Shown here in pieces: positions 46,439-54,928 of a stretch of 64,000 nucleotides of DNA (positions are counted from its first letter, which is position 1; every line of letters starts with the position of its first letter). Under the pieces are notes generated by a model. That model made no database searches, was not told the origin of the DNA, and saw nothing but the letters and a program-made list of their open reading frames with translations. Source of the DNA: Psychromonas ingrahamii 37 (GTDB lineage Bacteria; Pseudomonadota; Gammaproteobacteria; Enterobacterales; Psychromonadaceae); contig NC_008709.1 of the NCBI RefSeq assembly GCF_000015285.1, positions 1,612,001 through 1,676,000 of the forward strand, read 5' to 3'. A program made the translations under genes and the position numbers.

Positions 46439-47776
46439 ATGACAGAAAAAAAACAAAAAATGTCACTCACTAAACGTGTTCTACTTGGTATGCTTATTGG
46501 CATCATAACGGGTTTTTTAATCCGTACATTTTTACCTGACAACGCATTTGTTAATGAATATATTGTGAATGGATTCTTTGAAGTGGGCGGAAAAATATTC
46601 ATCGCCAGCTTGAAGATGTTAGTCGTACCGCTTATTTTTGTCTCATTAGTCTGCGGAACCAGTTCATTAAAAGATATTTCAACCCTGGGGCGTTTGGGCG
46701 GGAAAACCATCGCCTTTTATCTGATGACTACAGCGATTGCTATTACCTTTGCAATCATTATGGGTAATATTTTTGAACCGGGTGTTGGGACTGACCTTTC
46801 TACCGCAACAACTTACGCATCGTCAGAAGCGCCTTCATTAGCCTCTGTTATTATTAACATGTTCCCTACCAATCCCGTTAACGCTATGGCCGAGGGCAAC
46901 ACCTTACAAATTATTGTGTTTGCCATTTTATTTGGTATCGCTGTCAGTGCTTCCGGACAATCTGGTGCACGCATCGCAGCCTTTTTTGTTGATCTTAATG
47001 AAGTGATTATGAAGCTGGTGGTAATGTTAATGAATATTGCACCCTACGGTGTGTTTTTCTTAATGGCTAAATTATTTACGGAAATCGGATTAGATGCGAT
47101 TAGCAATTTATTAAGTTATTTTTTAGTGCTATCTGCCACTTTGTTACTGCATGGTTTAATCACTTACGGTATTTGTTTTAAAGTCTTTACCGGTCTTAAT
47201 CCCATTACCTTTTTAAAGAAAATGGAAACGGCCATCACCTTTGCTTTTTCAACGGCATCATCAAATGCAACCATTCCTGTCACGCTTGAAACCGCGACTA
47301 AGCATCTCGGTATTTCAAATAAAGTGGCCTCCTTTACGGTGCCGCTGGGCGCTACCATCAATATGGATGGTACTGCCATTATGCAGGGGGTTGCGACGGT
47401 ATTTATCGCACAAGCCTTTAATATTGATTTGTCTTTAGCTGACTACGGTGCGGTAATACTCACTGCAACACTTGCATCCGTTGGCACAGCCGGGGTGCCC
47501 GGTGTTGGACTGATCATGCTGGCCATGGTACTTAATCAAGTGGGTCTGCCGGTTGAAGGGATCGCCATTATTATGGGTGTCGACAGATTGTTAGATATGA
47601 TCCGTACCGCGGTTAATATCACGGGCGACTGTGTTGTTACTTGTATTGTCGCTAAATCCGAAGGTGAAATGAATATTGATGTATTTAATGATCCTAAGGC
47701 GGGTGATAAAGACGAAGAATTACGTCTTCATAAATTAGGGTTAGAAGCTGAAGCTGAAAGAGTCAGAAACGCGTAA
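46439..47776 (+). CDS. Dicarboxylate/amino acid:cation symporter (DAACS family)
   Basis: 445 residues. The GltPh-like core is visible: re-entrant loop STASSNATIPVTLE, TM7 NMDGTAIMQG, second loop GTAGVPGVGLIMLAMVL and TM8 NITGDCVVTCIVAKSEGE. It imports glutamate, aspartate or C4-dicarboxylates with Na+ or H+; the exact substrate is not fixed by these motifs. Start ATG at 46439 has AAGGAG seven bases before it. Monocistronic with its own terminator. Confidence 0.94.
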   Translation: MTEKKQKMSLTKRVLLGMLIGIITGFLIRTFLPDNAFVNEYIVNGFFEVGGKIFIASLKMLVVPLIFVSLVCGTSSLKDISTLGRLGGKTIAFYLMTTAIAITFAIIMGNIFEPGVGTDLSTATTYASSEAPSLASVIINMFPTNPVNAMAEGNTLQIIVFAILFGIAVSASGQSGARIAAFFVDLNEVIMKLVVMLMNIAPYGVFFLMAKLFTEIGLDAISNLLSYFLVLSATLLLHGLITYGICFKVFTGLNPITFLKKMETAITFAFSTASSNATIPVTLETATKHLGISNKVASFTVPLGATINMDGTAIMQGVATVFIAQAFNIDLSLADYGAVILTATLASVGTAGVPGVGLIMLAMVLNQVGLPVEGIAIIMGVDRLLDMIRTAVNITGDCVVTCIVAKSEGEMNIDVFNDPKAGDKDEELRLHKLGLEAEAERVRNA

Positions 47777-47792
47777 ATTCTTTGAAAATAAC

Positions 47793-47833
47793 AGCCCCTT
47801 TATTTTTATTTTTAGCTAAAGGGGCTTTTTTTT
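47793..47833 (+). terminator. Terminator behind the symporter gene
   Basis: AGCCCCTTTA (47793-47802) pairs with TAAAGGGGCT (47817-47826) across a 14-nt loop, followed by a run of T. Confidence 0.9.
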
Positions 47834-47836
47834 AAC

Positions 47837-47892
47837 TTTGATTCTTTAACCTTTATTCCTTAACTTTTATCCCTTAACTTTTATCCCTTAAC
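47837..47892 (-). repeat. Four-copy 14-bp tandem repeat at the cueR stop codon
   Basis: On the minus strand the units read GTTAAGGGATAAAA twice, then GTTAAGGAATAAAG and GTTAAAGAATCAAA. The first unit includes the last codons and TAA of cueR (GTT AAG GGA TAA). Decay increases with distance from the gene. Confidence 0.9.
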
Positions 47893-48273
47893 AAAGGCAT
47901 CAATGATCGCACACTGGGCGTTTTCATCATTATGGCACTGCTTGGAAATTTCTTTCAGGCTATTTAATAAAATTTGCTGTTGATCTATCCGGTGCTGTAA
48001 CTCTTCTATTTTTTGCATTGTTATTGCTTTTACATCTGCGCTGCTGCGGGTTTTATTTTCAGATAATAACAATAATGCTTTGCTCTCTTTTAAGTTAAAA
48101 CCTGCTTCTTTGGTTTTTTTAATAAAATGTAAGCGTTTAATTAAGGATGCGGGATAACAGCGGTAATCATTTTCACTGCGTGGTGGGGGAGGGATCAAAC
48201 CTATCTGTTCATAATGGCGGATTGATTTCACCGATAATCCTGTTGCTTTTGCTGCTTGACCGATAGATAACAT
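47881..48273 (-). CDS. cueR: Cu(I)-responsive MerR-family regulator CueR
   Basis: 130 residues. MerR winged helix: MLSIGQAAKATGLSVKSIRHYEQIGL with a second wing near residues 40-70. A dimer helix follows, and then the metal loop QCHNDENAQC, whose Cys-x7-Cys spacing matches CueR Cys112/Cys120. It twists the 19-bp spacer promoter of copA to activate it. It lies 119 bp downstream of copA in the same direction, unlike the separate locus in E. coli, so it may be co-induced. Confidence 0.92.
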   Translation of the reverse strand: MLSIGQAAKATGLSVKSIRHYEQIGLIPPPPRSENDYRCYPASLIKRLHFIKKTKEAGFNLKESKALLLLSENKTRSSADVKAITMQKIEELQHRIDQQQILLNSLKEISKQCHNDENAQCAIIDAFVKG

Positions 48274-48392
48274 ATAAAGTGCCCGTTACTGCTTAAATAT
48301 AAGTGAAATTTTAATAATCTATAAGCTGATTGTCGACTTGCTTATTATGCCAAATCGACTTGCCCGATAGATTACATAAATACGCTATTAAA

Positions 48393-50783
48393 TTAATGAC
48401 TTTTAAAACGTTTTAACAATATAGAGTTACTTAATACTGTAATACTCGACAAAGCCATTGCACCACCCGCGATGGCCGGATTTAAATAACCCAATGCCGC
48501 TGCCGGAATAGCCACCGTATTGAAAATAAAAGCCCAAAAGAGATTTTGTTGTATTTTTCGCCAAGTGGCTTTAGAGATATCAATCGCTAACGCCACTAAA
48601 CGCGGGTCATTACGCATTAAGGTAATAGAAGCACTCTCTTTGGCCACATCACTGCCAGTGCCCATTGCGATACTCACATCGGCTTGCGCAAGCGCTGGTG
48701 CATCATTCACCCCGTCTCCGACCATTGCAACTTGTTTACTGTTTTGTAAAAAGGTTAATTTTTCAAGTTTTTGTTCCGGTTTTAATTCGGAAAAACTGCT
48801 GTTCATCTGGAGTTGTCGACTGATATGTTCAACCACACTTTGTTTATCGCCACTTAACATTATTGTCTCTAAGCCTCGGCCCTGTAACTGTTGAATCGCT
48901 TCAGCACTTTCCGGACGAAGCGCATCCTCGATACTGATATAACCTAAAAACACATTATCAGATGCGACATAGACAATACTGCCCGTGGCAGCTTTTTGCT
49001 TATCAACTAACCCTTCCGGTAACTTAACAGAAAAATCATTCATCAAACTAATATTACCCGCGACTAACAATTTTCCTGAGACGATTCCCTGAATACCCTG
49101 ACCACTGATAGCTTGTACCTCACTCGCGTCTAAGGGGCTAATCGCATTTTTTTCACAGTAGTTTTTAATCGCATTGGCAATAGGATGCTTACTGCCCGTT
49201 TGCAGGGCACTTAATAAACTTAGCAGGGTGCTATTATCTTGATTTACGCTGTAAACCGTACTTATTTCCCCTTTACCCTGCGTTAATGTCCCAGTTTTAT
49301 CAAAGATAATAGTTTGTAATTTATAGGCTTTTTGCAATGTGTCGATATCTTTAATCAAGATCCCTTTTTGTGCTGCAACCCCAGTACCCACCACAACAGC
49401 TGTTGGTGTGGCAAGCCCAAGTGCACAGGGGCAAGCGATAACTAAGACAGCGACGGCACTGATTAGAGCCTGCTGAAAATCTCCCACTAACAGGTACCAG
49501 GTTAAAAATGTGATGGTCGCAATAAGCAAAACAACGGGCACAAAAATAGCACTGATTTTATCAACCAGTTTCATAATAGGGGCTTTACTCATTTGTGCAT
49601 TTTCAACCAAAGAAATAATTTTACTGAGGCTGGTGGATTCTCCCACTGCCGTTGTTTTGATTAATAAAACCCCATCACCGTTAATACTGCCTGCAATGAC
49701 AGGATCATTGTTCTGTTTTAAAACAGGCTTACTCTCACCGGTTAATAAAGATTCATCCAGATAACTTTGACCTTCAATGACTAAGCCATCAACAGCGACT
49801 TTTTCGCCAATAGCGACCTGTATTAAATCACCCAGTTGCACTTCATCAATATTCACATCAATAAAAACTTTGCCTTTTTTAACCTTTGCCGTATCAGGAC
49901 GTAATGCCGCCAATGCATTAATGGCAGTGGTTGTATTTTGTTTAGCGCGATGCTCTAAGTATTTACCCAGGGTCACCAGGGTGATTACCATGGCACTTGA
50001 TTCAAAATAAAGTGGCTGATTTAACCCACCTAAAAAAACAACCAAACTGTAAAAATAGGCGGAACTGGTTCCCAGTACAACTAATACATCCATATTAGTG
50101 CTGTAGTTTTTTAAACTAAGCCAAGCTCCCTTATAAAAACGGGCGCCGATAATAAATTGTACCGGAGTGGCTAACATAAATTCTAACCAGCCAGGTAACA
50201 GGGATATATGGTTGTTAACAAACATGGTGACCATATTCAGTAAAAAAGGCAGGCTAAGTAAAATAGAGAAGCTTAATATGAGCAGCGCTTTTTTATCCGC
50301 GGTGTTTTGTTTCGCTACTTTTAATGCATTTTCAGCTTTAAGGTTTTTTTTCGATGAAATATGCAAGGTGTAGGGAATTAATGATGAAAAAGTGTCAATA
50401 TCCGCTTTTTTTAATGCACCCCTGATCGTTTGAACCTGCACTTTTTCAGTCGCAAAGTTAGCTTGAGCATTTATTACTAAGGTTTGCGCATTAAGCATCT
50501 TACTGGTTGTATTAGCACAATTTGCGCAGCTCCAACCTTCGGCTGTTAAGAGAATAGTCTCAGTATCGGTTTGATAACCTTTCTGCTCTAACAGCGCCAT
50601 AATGGTATTGAGCGTGTTCTTATGATCGATCTCAGGGTCAAAATTGATATGCGCAGCTTCTAATGCAAAATTGACTTCTGCTTCGATACCTTTTATCTCA
50701 TTTAATGCAGACTGCAGTCGACTTGCACAGCCGGCACAGTTCATGCCATAGACGGGCAGTTTTAACAGAGATGAATTTGTCAT
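48393..50783 (-). CDS. copA: Cu+-exporting P-type ATPase CopA
   Basis: 796 residues. Two N-terminal metal-binding domains have GMNCAGC and WSCANC. There are eight TM helices, a TGES actuator, the membrane metal site CPC in IACPCALGLAT, DKTGT phosphorylation site, GSKHPIA (HP motif of P1B) and the hinge MVGDGVNDAPAL. It pumps Cu+ to the periplasm. AAGGA lies eight bases before ATG. Transcription starts from the CueR-type promoter at 50818-50848. Confidence 0.97.
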   Translation of the reverse strand: MTNSSLLKLPVYGMNCAGCASRLQSALNEIKGIEAEVNFALEAAHINFDPEIDHKNTLNTIMALLEQKGYQTDTETILLTAEGWSCANCANTTSKMLNAQTLVINAQANFATEKVQVQTIRGALKKADIDTFSSLIPYTLHISSKKNLKAENALKVAKQNTADKKALLILSFSILLSLPFLLNMVTMFVNNHISLLPGWLEFMLATPVQFIIGARFYKGAWLSLKNYSTNMDVLVVLGTSSAYFYSLVVFLGGLNQPLYFESSAMVITLVTLGKYLEHRAKQNTTTAINALAALRPDTAKVKKGKVFIDVNIDEVQLGDLIQVAIGEKVAVDGLVIEGQSYLDESLLTGESKPVLKQNNDPVIAGSINGDGVLLIKTTAVGESTSLSKIISLVENAQMSKAPIMKLVDKISAIFVPVVLLIATITFLTWYLLVGDFQQALISAVAVLVIACPCALGLATPTAVVVGTGVAAQKGILIKDIDTLQKAYKLQTIIFDKTGTLTQGKGEISTVYSVNQDNSTLLSLLSALQTGSKHPIANAIKNYCEKNAISPLDASEVQAISGQGIQGIVSGKLLVAGNISLMNDFSVKLPEGLVDKQKAATGSIVYVASDNVFLGYISIEDALRPESAEAIQQLQGRGLETIMLSGDKQSVVEHISRQLQMNSSFSELKPEQKLEKLTFLQNSKQVAMVGDGVNDAPALAQADVSIAMGTGSDVAKESASITLMRNDPRLVALAIDISKATWRKIQQNLFWAFIFNTVAIPAAALGYLNPAIAGGAMALSSITVLSNSILLKRFKSH

Positions 50784-50817
50784 GACAGATCCTTAACTTA
50801 TTGGAGGAGATATAATG

Positions 50818-50848
50818 AGTTTAGCCATTACCCTTAGGGTAAGGTCAA
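50818..50848 (-). promoter_or_regulatory. CueR-controlled copA promoter and operator
   Basis: On the minus strand TTGACC (-35, 50843-50848), a 19-bp spacer and TAAACT (-10, 50818-50823). The spacer holds the 15-bp palindrome TTACCCTAAGGGTAA (50828-50842). The over-long 19-bp spacer with a central dyad is the hallmark of MerR-family activation. Confidence 0.9.
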
Positions 50849-50904
50849 TGTTAATCATGAATTTTTTTACACCCCCGAGCAGCGGGTTGATTGCGAACCG
50901 CGTG

Positions 50905-51033
50905 ATAGAGAGAGTGGTTCAATAAATATAATCTGTTTTTCATCGGTTAGCCGATTTAAAGCGAAGATGCCAATGTGCTTATTATGGCAATCATCAGTAT
51001 CTAATTAGAGCAAGTCACTCTCTCTTTTTTTAT
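50905..51033 (+). ncRNA. Possible structured RNA with terminator-like closing stem
   Basis: AGAGAGAGTG (50907-50916) pairs with CACTCTCTCT (51016-51025), followed by TTTTTTT. Within it are two hairpins: ATCGG-TTAG-CCGAT (50942-50955) and GATGCCA / TGGCAATC (50966-50972 with 50985-50992, one bulged A). The layout is a three-way junction closed by an intrinsic terminator. No known RNA family is recognised, and no clear promoter is seen apart from a TATAAT at 50811 without a good -35. Confidence 0.4.
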
Positions 51034-51586
51034 GCTTATTAAGTCAGTAAAAATCGAATCATCGCCTTTTTATGATTAATGATTATAAGAGTTATTGATA
51101 TAATCCTCACAAAAAATATTATTATAAAGTTAATGTCAATTATTTAATATATATAGGTAAAATATTAAGCAGGTTTAAGATAAAGGTATTTTCATATCTT
51201 TTAAAAATTGATCTAGATCAATTTTTAAAAGATACTTTAAAAACAATGTAATACAGTTTTTTAAAAAATATTGCTGGTAAGCTGACGTTCTGTGTTTTAT
51301 TTTTTTTAAAATAATCGAAAAATTGTCCATCTTCCAATAGTGTAATGAGTAGTGTAATTTATGCGAAGCTTATCGATGGAAGCGATAAATTTATAAAATT
51401 TGACAGGATGTCATCCTGGTAAAACTATCAATTAATTGCAAACGGTTGCAATTTTGTTGCCTCAGTCACGGGGAATTAACTTTCTCTGTCACGATTTCCC
51501 TTTCTTTTAAAGATGCTGACTCCAGAATCTTTACACAGATTAGTGAAATATAAAGGTAATAAATATTATTAAATTAGGGTAAAAAA
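51034..51586. other. Gene-poor region with palindromes
   Basis: Very AT-rich. Besides the 40-bp palindrome at 51195 it holds a 15-bp dyad CAGGATGTCATCCTG (51404-51418). A T-rich tract lies near 51297-51309. It is the leader region of the small gene at 51587. Confidence 0.5.
51195..51234. promoter_or_regulatory. Perfect FNR-type box inside a 40-bp palindrome
   Basis: TTGATCTAGATCAA (51208-51221) is a perfect match to the FNR consensus TTGATnnnnATCAA. It is the centre of a perfect 40-bp palindrome extended by AT-rich arms (TATCTTTTAAAAA and its complement). A TGTAAT at 51247 lies about 35 bp from the centre on the plus side, near the place expected for an activated promoter. Confidence 0.6.
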
Positions 51587-51802
51587 ATGCAAAACAAGAC
51601 AATCGAAGAGATTCAACTAGCCGCAAGTGAGTTAGGTGATCTGAAAATTATCGAAACACTAACTTCATTTGCTATTAAAAAAACGCTAGAAGAGCATGAG
51701 TTAAAAATAAAATCCTGTTTGAATGCGGTACTTGAAGAGCGTCACGGTTTGTCTGAGTTTGAACGTATTGAATCATTGATCGAAAAGAGAATAGTTGCTT
51801 AA
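51587..51802 (+). CDS. Small hypothetical helical protein
   Basis: 71 residues starting MQNKTIEEIQLAASELGDLK. Charged, with heptad-like Leu/Ile spacing, two predicted helices, one Cys, and no signal peptide or TM. TTAGGG lies upstream at a somewhat long distance. A long hairpin follows the gene. It is the first gene downstream of the FNR-type palindrome (about 350 bp). No family recognised. Confidence 0.55.
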   Translation: MQNKTIEEIQLAASELGDLKIIETLTSFAIKKTLEEHELKIKSCLNAVLEERHGLSEFERIESLIEKRIVA

Positions 51803-51827
51803 TAATCGTTGTTAGCAATCATCATTA

Positions 51828-51872
51828 AGCAGGGTCTTATTTTTTAGATTAATTAAAAAACAATACCCTGCT
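51828..51872 (+). terminator. Long imperfect hairpin behind the small gene
   Basis: AGCAGGGT and ACCCTGCT form the base. Inside, TT/AA and TTTTTT/AAAAAA pairs continue the stem with two mismatches around a 9-nt loop. No T tract follows, so it may act as an RNA 3'-end stabiliser rather than a classical terminator. Confidence 0.5.
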
Positions 51873-51979
51873 GATTCTTACTCTTCGAACCCCTGTTGCT
51901 GCCAACCATTCCAATAAAAAGCAGTTGCATTTTAAGCAAAAAAGCCCAAAATAAATTGTCTCTAAAACAGGTGGTTATT

Positions 51980-53059
51980 TTGTCTGATCTTCCCCTCCCT
52001 CGGCAACGCAAAATTATCCATATTGACATGGATTCATTTTTTGCATCGGTGGAGATGCGAGACGAACCAAGCTATAGAGGGATTCCTCTTGCAGTTGGAG
52101 GGAGTGAGCTTCAGCGCGGGGTGATTAGCACATCTAACTATGAGGCTCGTAAATATGGTGTGCGTTCTGCAATGGCAACTGCTCATGCCTTGAGATTGTG
52201 TCCACACTTAACCGTGGTTCCTGGTCGAATACAGGTTTATAAAGAGATTTCAGCGCAAATTAGAGCTATTTTTGAGCGTTACACTCACTTAATCGAACCT
52301 TTATCTTTAGATGAAGCTTTTCTTGATGTCACTGAATGCTGCCAATTACACGGCTCTGCAACACTTATTGCTGAAGCAATAAGAAATGATATCCGTAGGG
52401 AGTTGAATCTTACTGCTTCAGCTGGTGTTGCACCGATTAAGTTTTTAGCTAAAGTCGCTTCTGATATGAATAAACCGGATGGTCAGTTTGTGATCCCTCC
52501 GGATAAGGTACAGAGCGTAATCGATACTCTACCACTGGAGAAAATCCCTGGTGTTGGTAAGGTAAGCTTGCAAAAGCTTAATAATGCAGAGTTTTATGCC
52601 TGTGCGGATATTAAAAACAGCAATTATTATGAATTACTTAGACGGTTCGGTCGTATGGGCGAGGCACTCTGGAATTTTAGCCATGGCATCGACAATCGCG
52701 AAGTAGTTACTGAGCGAGAACGTAAGTCCGTCGGAGTAGAGCGTACATTTTCAATTAATATCACTACCTTTGAGGAATGCTGGCTGTTCATCGAACGGAA
52801 GCTCTTTCCTGAGCTAGATAAACGACTTGGGCATGCTACTCCGGAGCGTTCGATCATCAAACAGGGGATCAAGATGAAGTTTGCTGATTTTCAACTTACC
52901 ACAATAGAGCATGGACATCACGAATTGGAGCTGGAATATTTCCGTGAACTATTGTGTGAAATTATCAAAAGACAGAATGGCAGAGAGATAAGGCTCCTCG
53001 GTCTAAGTGTGGTTTTAAAACCTGAAGGGCAAGTAAAACAGCTGAGCTTGGACTTATAA
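51980..53059 (+). CDS. dinB: DNA polymerase IV
   Basis: Y-family translesion polymerase. 359 residues. Catalytic blocks IIHIDMDSFFASVEMRD, the steric-gate region and SLDEAFLDVTE (acidic pair) are intact. Helix-hairpin-helix LPLEKIPGVGKVSLQKL and a little-finger domain follow. The C-terminal QLSLDL is a beta-clamp binding motif. The start TTG at 51980 is favoured because AGGTGG lies just upstream and it gives the family length; an ATG at 51896 would add 28 unrelated residues. No LexA box is seen upstream. Confidence 0.94.
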   Translation: MSDLPLPRQRKIIHIDMDSFFASVEMRDEPSYRGIPLAVGGSELQRGVISTSNYEARKYGVRSAMATAHALRLCPHLTVVPGRIQVYKEISAQIRAIFERYTHLIEPLSLDEAFLDVTECCQLHGSATLIAEAIRNDIRRELNLTASAGVAPIKFLAKVASDMNKPDGQFVIPPDKVQSVIDTLPLEKIPGVGKVSLQKLNNAEFYACADIKNSNYYELLRRFGRMGEALWNFSHGIDNREVVTERERKSVGVERTFSINITTFEECWLFIERKLFPELDKRLGHATPERSIIKQGIKMKFADFQLTTIEHGHHELELEYFRELLCEIIKRQNGREIRLLGLSVVLKPEGQVKQLSLDL

Positions 53060-53300
53060 AACGTGCTAGTTCAGAGTTGATTTTATACTAAACTATCTAT
53101 CCCTATAATCATTTAAAAACTTTAATTAACTTTTCTCGAAATTCTCCAAAGGCTTCTAGATAAGCTGTTTCAGGTGAATTTTTCGTTTAATACGGTAGAT
53201 TATTTAATTGTTCTGGTGAAGAAAAATCACCGAGTAACTTGATAACTTGTGAGGGTGTTACAACCTGTGAACTTGGCGCTATTTTCCTATTACTTCCTGC
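53060..53300. other. Intergenic region behind dinB
   Basis: No gene, terminator or operator recognised. Confidence 0.4.
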
Positions 53301-53494
53301 TATACCCATGTTACTTCAAGATGCTTTGTCAGGCGCAAGCTCGGAGAGCAGCGCAAGAAGCAACATGACCTTTCGAGCGATTAACTGTGTTAATCCTCTA
53401 GCGGTAAATGTAAATGCAGCATTCCCTTTCCGATTGGTGCAACGCAGCGCTGGTTTTCCTTGCTGACTTTGCATCTTGAAGTATCAGGGGTATA
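53301..53494. mobile_element. MITE with 24-bp inverted ends (TATACCC type)
   Basis: 194 bp. Left end TATACCCATGTTACTTCAAG plus ATGC. The right end reversed is TATACCCCTGATACTTCAAG plus ATGC, 22 of 24 positions alike. The ends differ from the TACCAAT family, so a different transposase is needed. A 75-codon frame covering it (53239-53466) is not a gene. Confidence 0.85.
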
Positions 53495-53892
53495 AATTAA
53501 ACTTGTTAGCAAAAATACTCAGCTTTTCTTCTGCTAATGTAAATAACCCAATCTCAGGTTAACTACTTTTTTCAAATACAGTGAATATTGACCTTCCCTG
53601 GATGGTAGATGAGATAGAGCTATTTAGTTAAGAAATTGACATGGCTAAGATTTAAAATAACAGTATATAAACTGAGGACTTGATAAGTCGTTTTCAATTA
53701 TCAGAGGCTTAAAGTAGTTCAATGCCAAACAATGATACTAATTTAGCCCATAGTAAAAACAACCCTAATGTCATGAGACAGACGCCTGATAAACTTAGCC
53801 AAAAGCCAAATCTGGGGTAAACAAGGGGAAAAATCAAGAACATCGGCAGAGTCGGGATCACGTACCAGAAAGTGTAATACCAATCCGCTTAT

Positions 53893-54489
53893 TTAACTGA
53901 TCAATGACATCCAATCCCTCGTACACATTTTTATCACTCTTTTGCTGTCACTTACAAAATCATTCCAAGCATCACAGACAGTTTCAACTATTGAATCATA
54001 ACCACTGAAACATCTGTTTGCTAAGTGATGTTGTCGAAGCCAACTCCATACCTGTTCAATCGGATTTAGTTCGGGTGAATAGGGTGGCAGCTTTATGATT
54101 GTTAAATTCTTGAAGTCAGCGTCAATATCATCGCTATGCCAACCAGCACCATCCATGATGATAACGGCATGTCTATCAATTGGGGTTCTATCTGATATTT
54201 GTTGAAGATGCGTCATCATAATGTCTTTGTTTACATAAGGTACGACTAGTGCTTCTGAAGCGCCATTGGTAATACAGACAGATCCAAATAAATAGGCGTA
54301 TTCGAATTGCTGTTGTTTTACTGCTCTTGGACGGCTACCTTTTTCAGCCCATAATTTGGTTGTTGTATTTTGCTGGCCAAATCGTGCTTCATCTTGTAGC
54401 CATATATCCACACGATCTAATGCAATATGACCAGGGATCTTAAAGATCGTTTTGAATTGGAATTTTTTTAAAATCCTCTTGCGCTTCAA
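53893..54489 (-). CDS. IS630 transposase, DDE catalytic part (orfB)
   Basis: 198 residues. The catalytic triad sits in DRVDIWLQDEARFGQQ (first Asp), VIIMDGAGWHSD (second Asp) and LPPYSPELNPIEQVWSWLR (Glu). All three are intact. It overlaps orfA by 50 bp in another frame. The natural product is probably a fusion made at the A7 run (54463-54469). The codon labelled start here is likely not used. Confidence 0.88.
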   Translation of the reverse strand: MKRKRILKKFQFKTIFKIPGHIALDRVDIWLQDEARFGQQNTTTKLWAEKGSRPRAVKQQQFEYAYLFGSVCITNGASEALVVPYVNKDIMMTHLQQISDRTPIDRHAVIIMDGAGWHSDDIDADFKNLTIIKLPPYSPELNPIEQVWSWLRQHHLANRCFSGYDSIVETVCDAWNDFVSDSKRVIKMCTRDWMSLIS

Positions 54490-54928
54490 TTGATTGCTTA
54501 GGGTGCTTAGAACGGGATGTTATCCAAGAAAAACCTAACTTATGCAGTAACTTATAAACACTTGATAAATGGTAATGCACTGCAAAATTTTCTTCTATAT
54601 AAAGTTGTATGTCTGAGCCATTTAATCGTCCACCAAGCTCACTTTTAGATGACTCAGTTACATAATGAATGAGTTGCTTATGTTGCTCGTTCGATAATCG
54701 AAAAGGCCTGCCAGTTGTTTTTTTATCGATTAAGCCATCCATTCCAAATTGGTGATACTGAGAGATCCATTTATTTATACTGGTTCGGCTGACCTTTAAA
54801 AATTTAGCGATAGCAGTGCGTGAATTACCTTCTTGGAAGTGTGCAAGTGCTAAAAAACGGAGCCTCATTCGAACGCTTTGATGCGTTTTAGCTAATGCAG
54901 TAAAGTCATGTTTTTTTGTAGTCATCAA
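54440..54928 (-). CDS. IS630 transposase, DNA-binding part (orfA)
   Basis: 162 residues. Two helix-turn-helix units: AIAKFLKVSRTSINKWISQY with GMDGLIDKKTTGRP, and a winged helix near HYHLSSVYKLLHKLGFSW. It lacks catalytic residues. Near its end an A7 run in frame TTT AAA AAA ATT can slip by one base into the catalytic frame. Confidence 0.88.
   Translation of the reverse strand: MMTTKKHDFTALAKTHQSVRMRLRFLALAHFQEGNSRTAIAKFLKVSRTSINKWISQYHQFGMDGLIDKKTTGRPFRLSNEQHKQLIHYVTESSKSELGGRLNGSDIQLYIEENFAVHYHLSSVYKLLHKLGFSWITSRSKHPKQSIEAQEDFKKIPIQNDL

Noticed and set aside
50905-51033. Hammerhead ribozyme (CTGATGA occurs on the minus strand)
   Set aside because: The following stem is not closed by GAAA and no third stem with a cleavage site is present.
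51803-51979. LexA box before dinB
   Set aside because: No CTG-N10-CAG with acceptable spacer was found upstream of the start.
53239-53466. 75-codon frame
   Set aside because: Lies mostly within a MITE with 24-bp inverted ends.
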